Positions 6,589 to 13,652 of a DNA stretch of 13,652 bases are shown here, one piece after another. The DNA is taken from NCBI GenBank assembly GCA_900769835.1, contig CAAGIE010000161.1, forward strand, positions 1-13,652. Direction: 5' to 3'. The position numbers were made by a program, and so were the translations under genes. Positions within the stretch are counted from its first letter, which is position 1; each line of letters opens with the position of its first letter. The notes under the pieces are model-generated. The model saw nothing but the letters and a program-made list of their open reading frames with translations, was not told the DNA's origin and ran no database searches. The stretch is from an uncultured Oscillospiraceae bacterium. GTDB lineage: Bacteria; Bacillota; Clostridia; Oscillospirales; Oscillospiraceae.

Positions 6589-8322
6589 ATGCTGAAACGA
6601 TTTTTAAGTTACTATAAGCCCCATAAAAAGATGATGACGCTGGATATGCTGGCGGCACTGATGATCTCCGTGACGGGTATGGTGTACCCGGTGGTCACCA
6701 ACAAAATGCTCCAGGACTATATCCCCGGGAAAAAGTATAACTACATTATCATTGCCGGTGTGATCGTGCTGGCGCTTTATATCCTGCGTCTGCTTTTGCG
6801 GTATTTTGTCCAGTACTACGGTCATATTATCGGCGTGCGGATGCAGTCCCAGATGCGTAAAGACCTCTTTAACCATCTCCAGCGTCTGCCCTATAAGTAC
6901 TACGACAACAACGAGACCGGTAAGATCATGACCCGCATCACCAGCGACCTTTTCGAGGTGGTGGAGTTGGCGCACCACGGCCCGGAGAATATCATTATCA
7001 GTACGGTGATGATCATTCTGTCTTTTACATACCTGGCTACCATCAACTGGATCCTCACCCTGATCATTTTCGCTTGCGTGCCGATTCTGATCGTGGTGAC
7101 GGTGCATTACCGCAAGGCGATGAAAGATGCTTTTTCCGAGCGCCGTAAGTCCAACGCCATTATCAACGCGGCGGTGGAGTCCAGCATCACCGGTATCCGT
7201 GTCACCAAGGCCTACACCAATCAGGAAAAGGAAATGGAAAAGTTTGCCAAGGGCGATGAGGCCTTTGTGGGCGCATCCCGAAAGGCTTATAGCGCTATGG
7301 CAAAGTTCCACGCATCCACTTCTTTCATCACCGATATTTTCAACGTGTTCATCCTCATCGCAGGCGGTCTGTTCCTCTATGCGGGCAAGATCAATTTCGC
7401 GGAGTACTCCACCTTCATCGTGTCGGTGAACCTGTTCATTAACCCCGTGACTACCCTCATCGGCTTTATGGAGCAGTTCCAGAACGGCGTGTCCGGCTTC
7501 AAGCGCTTCTGCGAAGTGATGGACGAAGAGCCGGAGCGTGATGCTCCCGATGCAGAGCCTTTGGAGAATGTCCGCGGTGAGATCGAATTTAAGAACGTGT
7601 GCTATGCCTACGAGGGCAACGAGGAAGTGTTGCACAATGTGGATCTCCACATCGAAAAGGGCAAAAAACTGGCGCTGGTTGGCCCCTCCGGTGGCGGCAA
7701 GACCACCCTCTGCCACCTGCTTCCCAACTTCTATCAGCTGGGGGAGGACGGCGGCGACATCACCATCGACGGCAAGAGCCTGCGAAGCCTGACGCTGGAT
7801 TCCGTCCGCAAGAATATCGGCATCGTCCAGCAGGACGTGTTCCTCTTTGTGGGTTCGATTCGGGAGAACATCCTCTACGGTCGCCCCGATGCCACCCAGG
7901 AGGAAGTGGAAGCGGCCGCCCGCAGAGCCAACATCCACGACTACATTATGACCCTGCCCAACGGCTACGACACCGAGATCGGCGAGCGTGGCGTGAAACT
8001 CTCCGGCGGTCAGAAGCAGCGGCTTTCCATCGCAAGAGTGTTCCTGAAAGACCCTGCTATTTTGATTCTGGACGAAGCCACCAGTGCGCTGGATAACACC
8101 ACCGAGGTGCTGATCCAGCAGTCTCTGGACGAACTTTGCGAGGGTCGCACCACCCTGGTGGTTGCGCACCGACTGTCCACCATCCGCAATGCGGACGAGA
8201 TCGCAGTGGTGATGGACGGCAAGATCCGTCAGCGCGGCACCCACGAGGAATTGATGGCAATGGGCGGCACTTATAAAGAACTGTACTCCCTGCAATTCCG
8301 GGATAACGATTACGTAGAATAA
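6589..8322 (+). CDS. ABC transporter half-molecule, fused permease and ATPase (exporter type)
   Basis: This 577-residue exporter half-transporter is expected to work as a homodimer, or as a heterodimer with a partner elsewhere, moving a hydrophobic compound, lipid or peptide outward. Residues 1-310 form the membrane domain with about six helices. The nucleotide-binding domain shows Walker A GPSGGGKT (365-372), a Q-loop at VQQD (413-416), signature LSGGQKQR (471-478), Walker B ILILDE (491-496) with Glu496, D-loop SALD (499-502) and H-loop His527. All catalytic residues are present, so it is not a degenerate subunit. Length is normal for the COG1132/MdlB type. The start lies directly after the PAP2 stop, with AAGGAAG inside that gene 8 bases upstream. 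The substrate is unknown; pairing with a PAP2 phosphatase suggests an envelope lipid or a compound carried on one. Confidence 0.95.
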   Translation: MLKRFLSYYKPHKKMMTLDMLAALMISVTGMVYPVVTNKMLQDYIPGKKYNYIIIAGVIVLALYILRLLLRYFVQYYGHIIGVRMQSQMRKDLFNHLQRLPYKYYDNNETGKIMTRITSDLFEVVELAHHGPENIIISTVMIILSFTYLATINWILTLIIFACVPILIVVTVHYRKAMKDAFSERRKSNAIINAAVESSITGIRVTKAYTNQEKEMEKFAKGDEAFVGASRKAYSAMAKFHASTSFITDIFNVFILIAGGLFLYAGKINFAEYSTFIVSVNLFINPVTTLIGFMEQFQNGVSGFKRFCEVMDEEPERDAPDAEPLENVRGEIEFKNVCYAYEGNEEVLHNVDLHIEKGKKLALVGPSGGGKTTLCHLLPNFYQLGEDGGDITIDGKSLRSLTLDSVRKNIGIVQQDVFLFVGSIRENILYGRPDATQEEVEAAARRANIHDYIMTLPNGYDTEIGERGVKLSGGQKQRLSIARVFLKDPAILILDEATSALDNTTEVLIQQSLDELCEGRTTLVVAHRLSTIRNADEIAVVMDGKIRQRGTHEELMAMGGTYKELYSLQFRDNDYVE

Positions 8323-8352
8323 AGGAAGCCCCCTTGTCTTGTGCATAAAAAG

Positions 8353-8385
8353 AACCTGCCTGAACATTCAGGCAGGTTTTCTTTA
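8353..8385. terminator. Shared bidirectional terminator between convergent operons
   Basis: AACCTGCCTGAA (8353-8364) and its perfect complement (8367-8378) are separated by only CA. The plus strand continues TTCTTTAT. The minus strand continues CTTTTTATG, so both strands have a T tract. It lies 30 bases past the ABC transporter stop and 5 bases past the minus-strand aminotransferase stop at 8383. Confidence 0.9.
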
Positions 8386-9498
8386 TAGGGTGGAGAGGAA
8401 CTGCTCCAGCCGGTCAAGGCCGGTTTTCAGAGTGTCCATATCGCAGGCGTAGGAGATCCGCAGGTATCCCGGTGCGCCGAAGCAACTGCCGGGTACGGTG
8501 GCAACGCCGCCCTCCAAAATCAGCCGACGGCAGAATTCCTCATCGGAAATGCCGAACGGGGCGATCGAGGGGAACAGATAGAACGCGCCCTTGGGGGTGG
8601 GGAAAGAAAGTCCCATTTCCCGGAGCCGCCGGCAGGCATATTCCCGACGGGCGGCGTAGGTGGCCTGCATATCGGAGATGTCCGTTTCCAAAGCGGTGAG
8701 GGAAGCCTCCTGCAGGAAAGTGGGGATGGCGGCAAGTTCTGCGGCGTGGAGCAGCAGGAACTTTTCCATCATCTTCCGGGGGGCGGCCAGATAGCCCACC
8801 CGCCAGCCGGTCATTGCGTAGGGCTTGGAAAAACTCTGGCACAAAAGAAGTTGATCTTTTACTGCGGGGTCGGTGGAAAGGTCGGGGAGGATCTCCTGAG
8901 AAAGATCCTGATAGACACCGTCCCAGAGGATGTAGATGGGCTTACCCAACACCGCTTTTTTTACGGCGGCAAGAGAGCCTTCCGTCAGCACACTGCCGGT
9001 GGGGTTGTTGGGGGAGTTCAGGACGATGGCCTTTGTGTTCGGGGTGATCACCGCCTGCAGGTCTGCATCGGTGATCTGGAAATCCTCCGTGATCAGAGGG
9101 ACGACCTTAGCGCCGGCGATGGTGGCGATGGACTGGTAGAGGGGGAACGCGGGCATGGGTACGATCACTTCATCCCCGGGGGCTAAAATGCCCAGCATAG
9201 CGGTGAAGATGGCGCCGGTAGCACCTGCGGTGATGAGGATATTCTCCTGCGTGCAGGGGTTGCCCCGGCGGGTCTCGTGTTCGGCAATGGCCGTCCGCAA
9301 AGCGGGCAGACCCTGGTTGGGGGCATAGTGGGTCATACCATCGGCAAGGGCTTGAGCGGCGGCATCGCAGATGGCTTTCGGTGTGTCGAAATCAGGCTCG
9401 CCCAAAGTCAGCAGGACACAGCCCTCCACCGTCTTTGCCAGATTGGTATAGGCGCGGATGCCGGATAATTTCAGGGCATCCAGATTGGGATTCATCAT
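8383..9498 (-). CDS. patA: Class I/II aminotransferase, probable N-acetyl-LL-diaminopimelate aminotransferase
   Basis: This 371-residue PLP enzyme has fold-type I aminotransferase landmarks: NSPNNPTG (161-168) with Asn165, D193-x2-Y196 for the pyridine ring, the Schiff-base lysine K225 in SFSKPYAMTG, R233 in GWRVGY for cofactor phosphate, and R347 in LRISYA for the substrate carboxylate. By motif alone it could be an aspartate-type aminotransferase. Its partners, a DapL-type deacetylase overlapping upstream and DapH opposite, point to the transamination of N-acetyl-2-amino-6-oxopimelate with glutamate. The start ATG at 9498 overlaps the upstream stop in an ATGA arrangement, suggesting coupled translation; a second ATG follows at once at 9495. 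The enzyme class is certain; the specific substrate rests on context. Confidence 0.9.
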   Translation of the reverse strand: MMNPNLDALKLSGIRAYTNLAKTVEGCVLLTLGEPDFDTPKAICDAAAQALADGMTHYAPNQGLPALRTAIAEHETRRGNPCTQENILITAGATGAIFTAMLGILAPGDEVIVPMPAFPLYQSIATIAGAKVVPLITEDFQITDADLQAVITPNTKAIVLNSPNNPTGSVLTEGSLAAVKKAVLGKPIYILWDGVYQDLSQEILPDLSTDPAVKDQLLLCQSFSKPYAMTGWRVGYLAAPRKMMEKFLLLHAAELAAIPTFLQEASLTALETDISDMQATYAARREYACRRLREMGLSFPTPKGAFYLFPSIAPFGISDEEFCRRLILEGGVATVPGSCFGAPGYLRISYACDMDTLKTGLDRLEQFLSTL

Positions 9499-10583
9499 TG
9501 GAAATTCTCTGCCAGCAATTCGAAGAATTCGGCACCTTTCGCTAAGATTTGCTCATCGAAGCAGAAGTTGGATGCGTGGAGGGCGGGGGTGTCGCCAATG
9601 CCCAGCCAGAACAACATACCCGGCAGGGTTTTTTGATAATAGGAAAAGTCCTCGGCGGTCATGCTGGGCTTTTCCACGGTGGCAAGGGGATAAATGGCGT
9701 TGACCTTGTCGAACAGATCCCCGGGGTTCATCACTGCGGGATAGCCTTCGTGAATGTTCACTTTTACGGTGCAGCCGGTGGCATCCTCCACCTCTTTTGC
9801 AATGGCGTAAAGGCCGTCGCGAAGGGCTTCGTAGACCTCATCCTGAAACGCGCGGCAACTGCCGGCGATGCGGGCGTAGGGGGAAAGCACATTTTCCGTA
9901 GTGCCGCTTTGCAGAAGACCGAATTTCAGCAGACGGTAGATCCCGGCAGGCAAGTTCTGCTCCATGGCGACGGCTTTCTGATAAAACATCACCGCGGCGG
10001 CGGTGGCATCCAGGGCCTGATCTGCCATTGCAATGTGGGCAGATCTGCCGAAGAACTCCACGCCCACGTTGCTGGTGCGGCTCATCAGTTCGTTTTTGCG
10101 GCTATGGATCACACCGGGAGTAAGACCCGGCCAGAGGTGCAGAGCGAAAATGGCTTTCACATTATATTCTGCGAACACACCGCTCTGGCAAATGTCCTTT
10201 GCGCCGCCGGTGGTCTCCTCTGCGGGCTGGAACACCAGAAGCACGTTGTGGGGCAGGTCTTTCTTTTCGTTCAGCCGGCGGGCAAGTTCCAGAGCGATGG
10301 CCATGTGACCGTCGTGTCCGCAAGCGTGCATTTTGCCGGGGTGGGTGGAGGCGTATTCTGCGCCGGTCTCCTCCGTTACGGGGAGGGCATCGCAGTCGGT
10401 GCGGAAGGCGATGGCGTCGGCCTTGCCAAAGTCAAAAAAGGCGCACAAAGCACTGCCTTCCGGGGAGAACACCCGGCAGGAAAGGGGCTTCAGGCTGTCC
10501 TGAATATAAGAAAAAGTCTTGGGCAGGTCCCGATGGATTTCCGGAATTTGGTGCAAAGCCCGACGGTCGTTTATGATCTGCAT
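9495..10583 (-). CDS. dapL: M20D-family amidohydrolase, probable N-acetyldiaminopimelate deacetylase
   Basis: This 362-residue cytoplasmic metallohydrolase would remove acetate from N-acetyl-LL-DAP to give LL-DAP. Dinuclear metal-site residues of the M20D group are visible: RTDCDALP (61-68), HACGHDGH (86-93) with Cys88 and His90, QPAEE (119-123), His149 and His336 in LHASNF. The lid and dimerisation domain lies at about 170-285. Hippurate hydrolase-like or IAA-amide hydrolases share these motifs. The DAP call follows from the aminotransferase it overlaps and the divergent dapH. The start at 10583 is set by GGAGGTG at 10589-10595, 5 bases away; an earlier in-frame ATG lies upstream in the leader and has no such site. 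The symbol dapL is also used for the unrelated LL-DAP aminotransferase, which this is not. Confidence 0.88.
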   Translation of the reverse strand: MQIINDRRALHQIPEIHRDLPKTFSYIQDSLKPLSCRVFSPEGSALCAFFDFGKADAIAFRTDCDALPVTEETGAEYASTHPGKMHACGHDGHMAIALELARRLNEKKDLPHNVLLVFQPAEETTGGAKDICQSGVFAEYNVKAIFALHLWPGLTPGVIHSRKNELMSRTSNVGVEFFGRSAHIAMADQALDATAAAVMFYQKAVAMEQNLPAGIYRLLKFGLLQSGTTENVLSPYARIAGSCRAFQDEVYEALRDGLYAIAKEVEDATGCTVKVNIHEGYPAVMNPGDLFDKVNAIYPLATVEKPSMTAEDFSYYQKTLPGMLFWLGIGDTPALHASNFCFDEQILAKGAEFFELLAENFQ

Positions 10584-10610
10584 ACCGTCACCTCCAAAAG
10601 TGTTAGATAC

Positions 10611-10639
10611 ATTATAAAGCATTTACCGCTCTGTGTCAA
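10611..10639 (-). promoter_or_regulatory. Consensus promoter of dapL-patA
   Basis: On the minus strand perfect TTGACA (10634-10639) and perfect TATAAT (10611-10616) are separated by exactly 17 bases. The transcript should begin near 10605, leaving a leader of about 20 bases with GGAGGTG. Confidence 0.93.
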
Positions 10640-10646
10640 ATTCGGC

Positions 10647-10675
10647 TTGTGTTTCCGTGGAAAAAGTGATAAAAT
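10647..10675 (+). promoter_or_regulatory. Promoter of the dapH operon
   Basis: TTGTGT (10647-10652) and TAAAAT (10670-10675) are 17 bases apart, with a TG extension (10667-10668). It is weaker by consensus than the promoter facing it. AAGGAG at 10689-10694 precedes ATG 10702 with a 7-base gap. Confidence 0.7.
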
Positions 10676-10701
10676 AACAAAAAAACAAAAGGAGAGTTCC
10701 T

Positions 10702-11394
10702 ATGAATGCTCAGGAAATTATTGAATATATCCGTACATCCCGGAAAAAGACCCCGGTGAAGGTCTATGTGTGGGAGAAGACCCCGGTGGCATTCCCCGGT
10801 TGTTATGAATTCCCCGCAGGCGAGGGCTGCAAGATCGTGTTCGGCGATTGGAATGATGTAAAGCCCGTGCTGGAGAATAACGAGTTTGCCCACCTGGAAA
10901 TCGAGAACAACTGCCGCAATTCGGCGATCCCCATGCTGGATATGAAGGATGTGCCTGCCCGCATCGAGCCGGGTGCGATCATCCGTGAGCAGGTGGAGAT
11001 CGGCGCCAACGCTGTGATCATGATGGGCGCTGTGCTGAATATCGGCGCAGTGGTAGGCGACGGCACCATGATCGATATGGGCGCCATCCTGGGCGGCCGC
11101 GCAACTGTGGGCAAGAACTGCCACGTGGGCGCAGGTGCCGTGCTGGCAGGTGTCATTGAGCCTGCTTCCGCAACCCCCGTGATCATTGAGGACAATGTGC
11201 TCATCGGCGCCAATGCGGTGGTGATCGAGGGTTGCCGTGTGGGCGAAAATGCTGTGGTTGCCGCCGGTGCGGTGGTGGTCAGCGACGTAGCGCCCAACAC
11301 TGTGGTGGCAGGTTGCCCCGCAAGAGTGATCAAAATGAAGGACGAAAAGACCGGCGCAAAGACTGCCCTGGTGGAAGCCCTGAGAGAACTTTAA
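10702..11394 (+). CDS. dapH: Tetrahydrodipicolinate N-acetyltransferase
   Basis: This 230-residue enzyme acetylates L-2,3,4,5-tetrahydrodipicolinate with acetyl-CoA, the first step of the acetylated DAP/lysine branch. The N-terminal alpha/beta region (1-85) includes FGDW at 47-50. A left-handed beta-helix of hexapeptide repeats runs from about 88 to 208, with repeats such as [18 protein letters not shown] and IGANAV and the loop PASATPV (154-160). These trimeric LbetaH transferases are usually about 230-240 residues, so it is full length. The pairing with dapL and patA across the divergent region supports the acetyl rather than the succinyl branch. Its stop overlaps the next ATG by one base (TAATG), tying it to the downstream operon. 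Confidence 0.95.
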   Translation: MNAQEIIEYIRTSRKKTPVKVYVWEKTPVAFPGCYEFPAGEGCKIVFGDWNDVKPVLENNEFAHLEIENNCRNSAIPMLDMKDVPARIEPGAIIREQVEIGANAVIMMGAVLNIGAVVGDGTMIDMGAILGGRATVGKNCHVGAGAVLAGVIEPASATPVIIEDNVLIGANAVVIEGCRVGENAVVAAGAVVVSDVAPNTVVAGCPARVIKMKDEKTGAKTALVEALREL

Positions 11395-12251
11395 TGAACT
11401 ACGAACATTGTACCCTCTGCCCCCGTATGTGCGGCGTTGACCGCGTGGCGGGGGAGAGAGGTTTTTGCGGCAGTCCCGCCGGTGCGGTGGTCAGTAAGAC
11501 CATGCTCCATAAGTGGGAAGAGCCGGTGCTGGCAGGGGAAAAGGGCAGTGGCGCCATTTTCTTCGGGGGTTGCACCCTGCGGTGCGCCTATTGCCAGAAT
11601 GTTGCCATCAGCCGCCGGCCAAAAGGTGAACCGGTGGACGGCAAAGCCCTGCGGGCAATGATGGACGACCTGGTAGCCGGGGGTGCGGAGAACATCGATC
11701 TGGTGACCCCCACCCAGTATCTGCCCACAGTGCTGGAAGCGCTGGAGCAGCCCTTGCCGGTGCCGGTGGTGTATAACTGCGGCGGCTACGAGCGGGTGGA
11801 AACGGTGAAAAGTCTGGCAGGCAAGGTGGACATCTGGTTGCCGGACCTGAAATATGCAGACGACGCCCTTGCAAAGACCCTCTCCAACGCACCCGACTAT
11901 TTTGCGGTGGCAACGGAAGCGATCCGGGAAATGGTGCGGCAGGTCGGGCCTTGCGAATTTGCAGGTGACCGGCTGAAAAAGGGCGTGGTGATCCGCCATT
12001 TGATCCTGCCCGGTCAGGTGGAAAATTCCCTGAAGGTGCTGGACTGGATCGCAGACACGTTCCGTCCCGGTGAGGTGCTGGTGAGCCTGATGCGGCAGTA
12101 CACCCCTATGCCGGGAATGAAGGCGCCCCTGGATCGCCCCATCACTCCCCGGGAGTATGATGCGGTGTTGAGTTGGATGATGCTGGACGGCATAGAGGGC
12201 TTTACCCAGGAGGAGAGCGCCGCCGATGGGGCGTACATCCCGGATTTTTGA
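11394..12251 (+). CDS. PflX-like radical SAM protein (PFL-activase homologue, role unknown)
   Basis: This 285-residue radical SAM enzyme of the COG1313/PflX type resembles pyruvate formate-lyase activases but has no assigned reaction. The radical SAM cluster motif is C60-x3-C64-x2-C67 in GGCTLRCAYCQN. An N-terminal cysteine set C6, C9, C13 and C25, in CTLCPRMCGVDR and GFCG, is characteristic of PflX-type proteins and may bind a further metal or cluster. The central barrel includes CGGYE near 134-138, and the C-terminal part has RQYTPMPG. No glycyl radical enzyme is in this window, so an activase role has no local support. It overlaps dapH by one base and lies 15 bases before lspA. GAGAG inside the dapH end may serve as RBS. 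The family is clear; the function is open. Confidence 0.9.
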   Translation: MNYEHCTLCPRMCGVDRVAGERGFCGSPAGAVVSKTMLHKWEEPVLAGEKGSGAIFFGGCTLRCAYCQNVAISRRPKGEPVDGKALRAMMDDLVAGGAENIDLVTPTQYLPTVLEALEQPLPVPVVYNCGGYERVETVKSLAGKVDIWLPDLKYADDALAKTLSNAPDYFAVATEAIREMVRQVGPCEFAGDRLKKGVVIRHLILPGQVENSLKVLDWIADTFRPGEVLVSLMRQYTPMPGMKAPLDRPITPREYDAVLSWMMLDGIEGFTQEESAADGAYIPDF

Positions 12252-12266
12252 GAAAGAGGAAAGCGT

Positions 12267-12746
12267 ATGATGTATCTGTTTATGGCTCTGGCGGCGGTGC
12301 TGGCTGTGGGTCTGGATCAGTTCACGAAATATCTGACAGTGCTGAAGATTGAGGAATGGGGCGCTCAAAAGGCCATCCCCGGTCTGTTCAGCCTGACGTT
12401 TTGCAAGAATACCGGCGCGGCCTGGTCTTCCTTTGAGGGGCAGATCTGGTTGTTTATCGTGGTGTTTTTGGTGCTGACTGCCGGTATAATCTGGGAATTT
12501 AAGACCAAGAAACTGGGCTTTACCAATTTTGAGCGCTGGTGCATTTTGTTTGTCTGGGCAGGCGGTCTGGGCAATATGATCGACCGTATCCGTCTGGGCT
12601 ATGTGGTGGATATGATCAACCTGGAGTTTATGAACTTTCCCGTGTTCAATGTGGCGGACTGCTTCATCACCTGCGGCTGTGCGGCGCTGATCCTGCATTT
12701 AGCGTTCTTTAACAAGGCTTTCTGGAAGGAAGAAAAGAAAAAATGA
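12267..12746 (+). CDS. lspA: Lipoprotein signal peptidase (signal peptidase II)
   Basis: This 159-residue membrane aspartic protease cleaves the signal peptide of prolipoproteins before the lipidated cysteine. Four hydrophobic helices fall at about 3-20, 57-76, 90-106 and 127-148. The catalytic aspartates are D115 in GYVVDMI and D131 in FNVADCFI. Conserved NTGAAWS (48-54) and GGLGNMIDR (99-107) are also present. The order TM1, beta-region, TM2-TM4 and the length are normal. AGAGGA at 12255-12260 lies 6 bases before ATG 12267; a second ATG follows at 12270. Its last bases overlap the next start (ATGA). The lspA-rluD pairing is common in bacteria. The two lipoproteins in this window are expected substrates. 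Confidence 0.97.
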   Translation: MMYLFMALAAVLAVGLDQFTKYLTVLKIEEWGAQKAIPGLFSLTFCKNTGAAWSSFEGQIWLFIVVFLVLTAGIIWEFKTKKLGFTNFERWCILFVWAGGLGNMIDRIRLGYVVDMINLEFMNFPVFNVADCFITCGCAALILHLAFFNKAFWKEEKKK

Positions 12747-13652
12747 CCCTTTTTGCCGATCAGGCCGGGGAACGACTGGATGCGTTTTTGGCGCGGAGTC
12801 TGGAAAATACGAGCCGCAGTGGCGCCCAGCACCTTTTGGAAGAGGGTTGCGTTTTGCGGAACGGCAAACCCGGCAAGAAAAACGACAAATTGAATATGGG
12901 TGACCGGATCGAGGTCACTTTGCCCGCGCCCAAAGCGGTGGATATCCAGCCGGTGGAAATGCCCCTGGACATTGTGTACGAGGACGAGGATCTTCTGGTG
13001 CTCAATAAGCCTAAGGGACTGGTGGTGCATCCCGCGGCGGGTCACGAAAATGACACGCTGGTCAACGGCCTGATGTTCGCGCTGGGGGAGAACCTCTCCG
13101 GCATCAACGGCGAACTGCGCCCCGGCATCGTCCATCGGATCGATAAGGACACCTCCGGCCTTTTGGCGGTGGCGAAGAATGATTTTGCCCACGCGGTGCT
13201 GGCATCCCAGTTGAAGGATCACACCATGGCCAGAACCTATGAGGCGGTGGTCTGCGGCAATTTCAAAGAGGACAGCGGTACAGTGGACGCCCCCATCGGG
13301 CGGCACCCCTCCGACCGCAAGAAGATGTGCGTCATTGCCCGGGGCGGCAGAGATGCGGTGACCCACTGGGAAGTGGTGAAGCGGTATCGGGGCTATACCC
13401 ATATCCGTTGCCGACTGGAAACCGGCCGCACTCACCAGATCCGTGTCCACATGGCATCTATCGGCCACCCCATTTTGGGCGACGTGGTCTACGGCCATAA
13501 AAAGCCGGAGTTGGGGCAGGATAGCCAGTGCCTCCACGCAGGCGTGTTGTGCTTCCGCCATCCCAGAGATGGCAGGCCGGTGATGGTGCTGGCGCCTTTG
13601 CCGGAGTATTTTCTGGAAGTGCTGGAGAAATTAGAAAAGAGTTTTGGAGTGT
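12743..13652 (+). CDS. rluD: RluD-type ribosomal pseudouridine synthase, 3' end beyond the window
   Basis: The frame is open to the window edge: 303 codons are visible with no stop, about the usual full length, so only a few residues are probably missing. It would isomerise uridines in 23S rRNA. An N-terminal S4-like RNA-binding domain spans about 8-62. The catalytic domain has PKGLVVHPAAG (90-100), the motif HRIDKDTSGLL (131-141) with catalytic Asp134, TYEAVV (165-170), GRTHQIRVH (228-236) and GHPILGDVVYG (241-251). RluA, RluC and RluD are hard to separate by eye; the S4 domain and position after lspA favour RluD. It starts inside the lspA stop (ATGA, 4-base overlap), so translation is probably coupled. 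No RBS beyond the purine-rich lspA end (GGAAGAAAAGAAAAA) is seen. Confidence 0.93.
   Translation, partial: MTLFADQAGERLDAFLARSLENTSRSGAQHLLEEGCVLRNGKPGKKNDKLNMGDRIEVTLPAPKAVDIQPVEMPLDIVYEDEDLLVLNKPKGLVVHPAAGHENDTLVNGLMFALGENLSGINGELRPGIVHRIDKDTSGLLAVAKNDFAHAVLASQLKDHTMARTYEAVVCGNFKEDSGTVDAPIGRHPSDRKKMCVIARGGRDAVTHWEVVKRYRGYTHIRCRLETGRTHQIRVHMASIGHPILGDVVYGHKKPELGQDSQCLHAGVLCFRHPRDGRPVMVLAPLPEYFLEVLEKLEKSFGV

Larger units (their letters stand above)
10584..10701. promoter_or_regulatory. Divergent dapL/dapH regulatory region
   Basis: The 118 bases between two divergent DAP genes hold one promoter per strand and two short leaders. I see no lysine riboswitch, T-box stem or clear operator palindrome; there is not enough room for an aptamer on either leader. 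The two -35 elements are only 7 bases apart, so polymerases would compete for the same stretch. Confidence 0.7.

Noticed and set aside
8323..8352. A small gene between the ABC transporter and the shared terminator
   Set aside because: Only 30 bases with no start codon followed by an open frame.
6604..8367. A very long open frame antisense to the ABC transporter, with similar long antisense frames over 3134-4699, 11391-12698 and 12599-13561
   Set aside because: They mirror strongly supported genes on the other strand, have no recognisable domains and are His/Gln/Val-rich in the way typical of antisense frames in GC-rich codons.
10584..10701. Lysine riboswitch or T-box controlling the dap genes
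   Set aside because: Both leaders are about 20-30 bases, much too short for either element.
1..13652. CRISPR arrays, insertion sequences, tRNA genes or other mobile islands
   Set aside because: No regularly spaced repeats, transposase motifs, attachment-site repeats or cloverleaf sequences were seen. Gene order and style look like ordinary chromosome throughout.

Overview
This window reads as a chromosomal segment of a moderately GC-rich Clostridia-type Firmicute, plausibly Oscillospiraceae/Ruminococcaceae. The genus is not determinable by eye. The basis is strong GGAGG ribosome binding sites, consensus TTGACA/TATAAT and TGnTATAAT promoters, short GC-rich hairpin terminators with T tails, Gram-positive style lipoproteins, and the acetylated branch of diaminopimelate (DAP) synthesis. 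The content is mostly core genome. I see no insertion sequence, phage gene, CRISPR array, tRNA or rRNA.

Layout. (1) 1-1134: a bidirectional-looking terminator at the left edge, then a minus-strand stand-alone GMP synthase ATP-pyrophosphatase subunit with its own promoter. (2) 1180-2972: a REP-like inverted-repeat spacer, then a minus-strand pair of overlapping acyltransferase-fold genes (DUF2156 followed by GNAT), closed by a small hairpin terminator. (3) 2945-3085: a divergent promoter region. (4) 3086-5840: two tandem, paralogous, uncharacterised lipoproteins, each with its own promoter and terminator and each built from repeated beta-rich modules. (5) 5903-8322: a two-gene operon of a PAP2-type membrane phosphatase and an ABC exporter half-transporter. 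(6) 8353-8378: a hairpin that serves both convergent neighbours. (7) 8383-10583 minus and 10702-11394 plus: patA, dapL and dapH, three acetyl-pathway DAP enzymes transcribed divergently from a 118-base region with two good back-to-back promoters. (8) 11394-13652 plus: dapH runs into a PflX-like radical SAM gene, lspA and an rluD-like pseudouridine synthase. All are overlapping or closely spaced, and the last one is cut by the window edge.

How they fit together. DapH, PatA and DapL would convert tetrahydrodipicolinate to N-acetyl-keto-aminopimelate, then N-acetyl-LL-DAP, then LL-DAP, feeding peptidoglycan and lysine. LspA is the signal peptidase that would mature lipoproteins such as the two in region 4. 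The PAP2 protein and exporter suggest envelope lipid or polyprenyl-phosphate handling. Much of the window is therefore envelope-related, alongside guanine nucleotide synthesis and rRNA modification. The least understood parts are the lipoprotein pair, the DUF2156-GNAT pair and the radical SAM protein.
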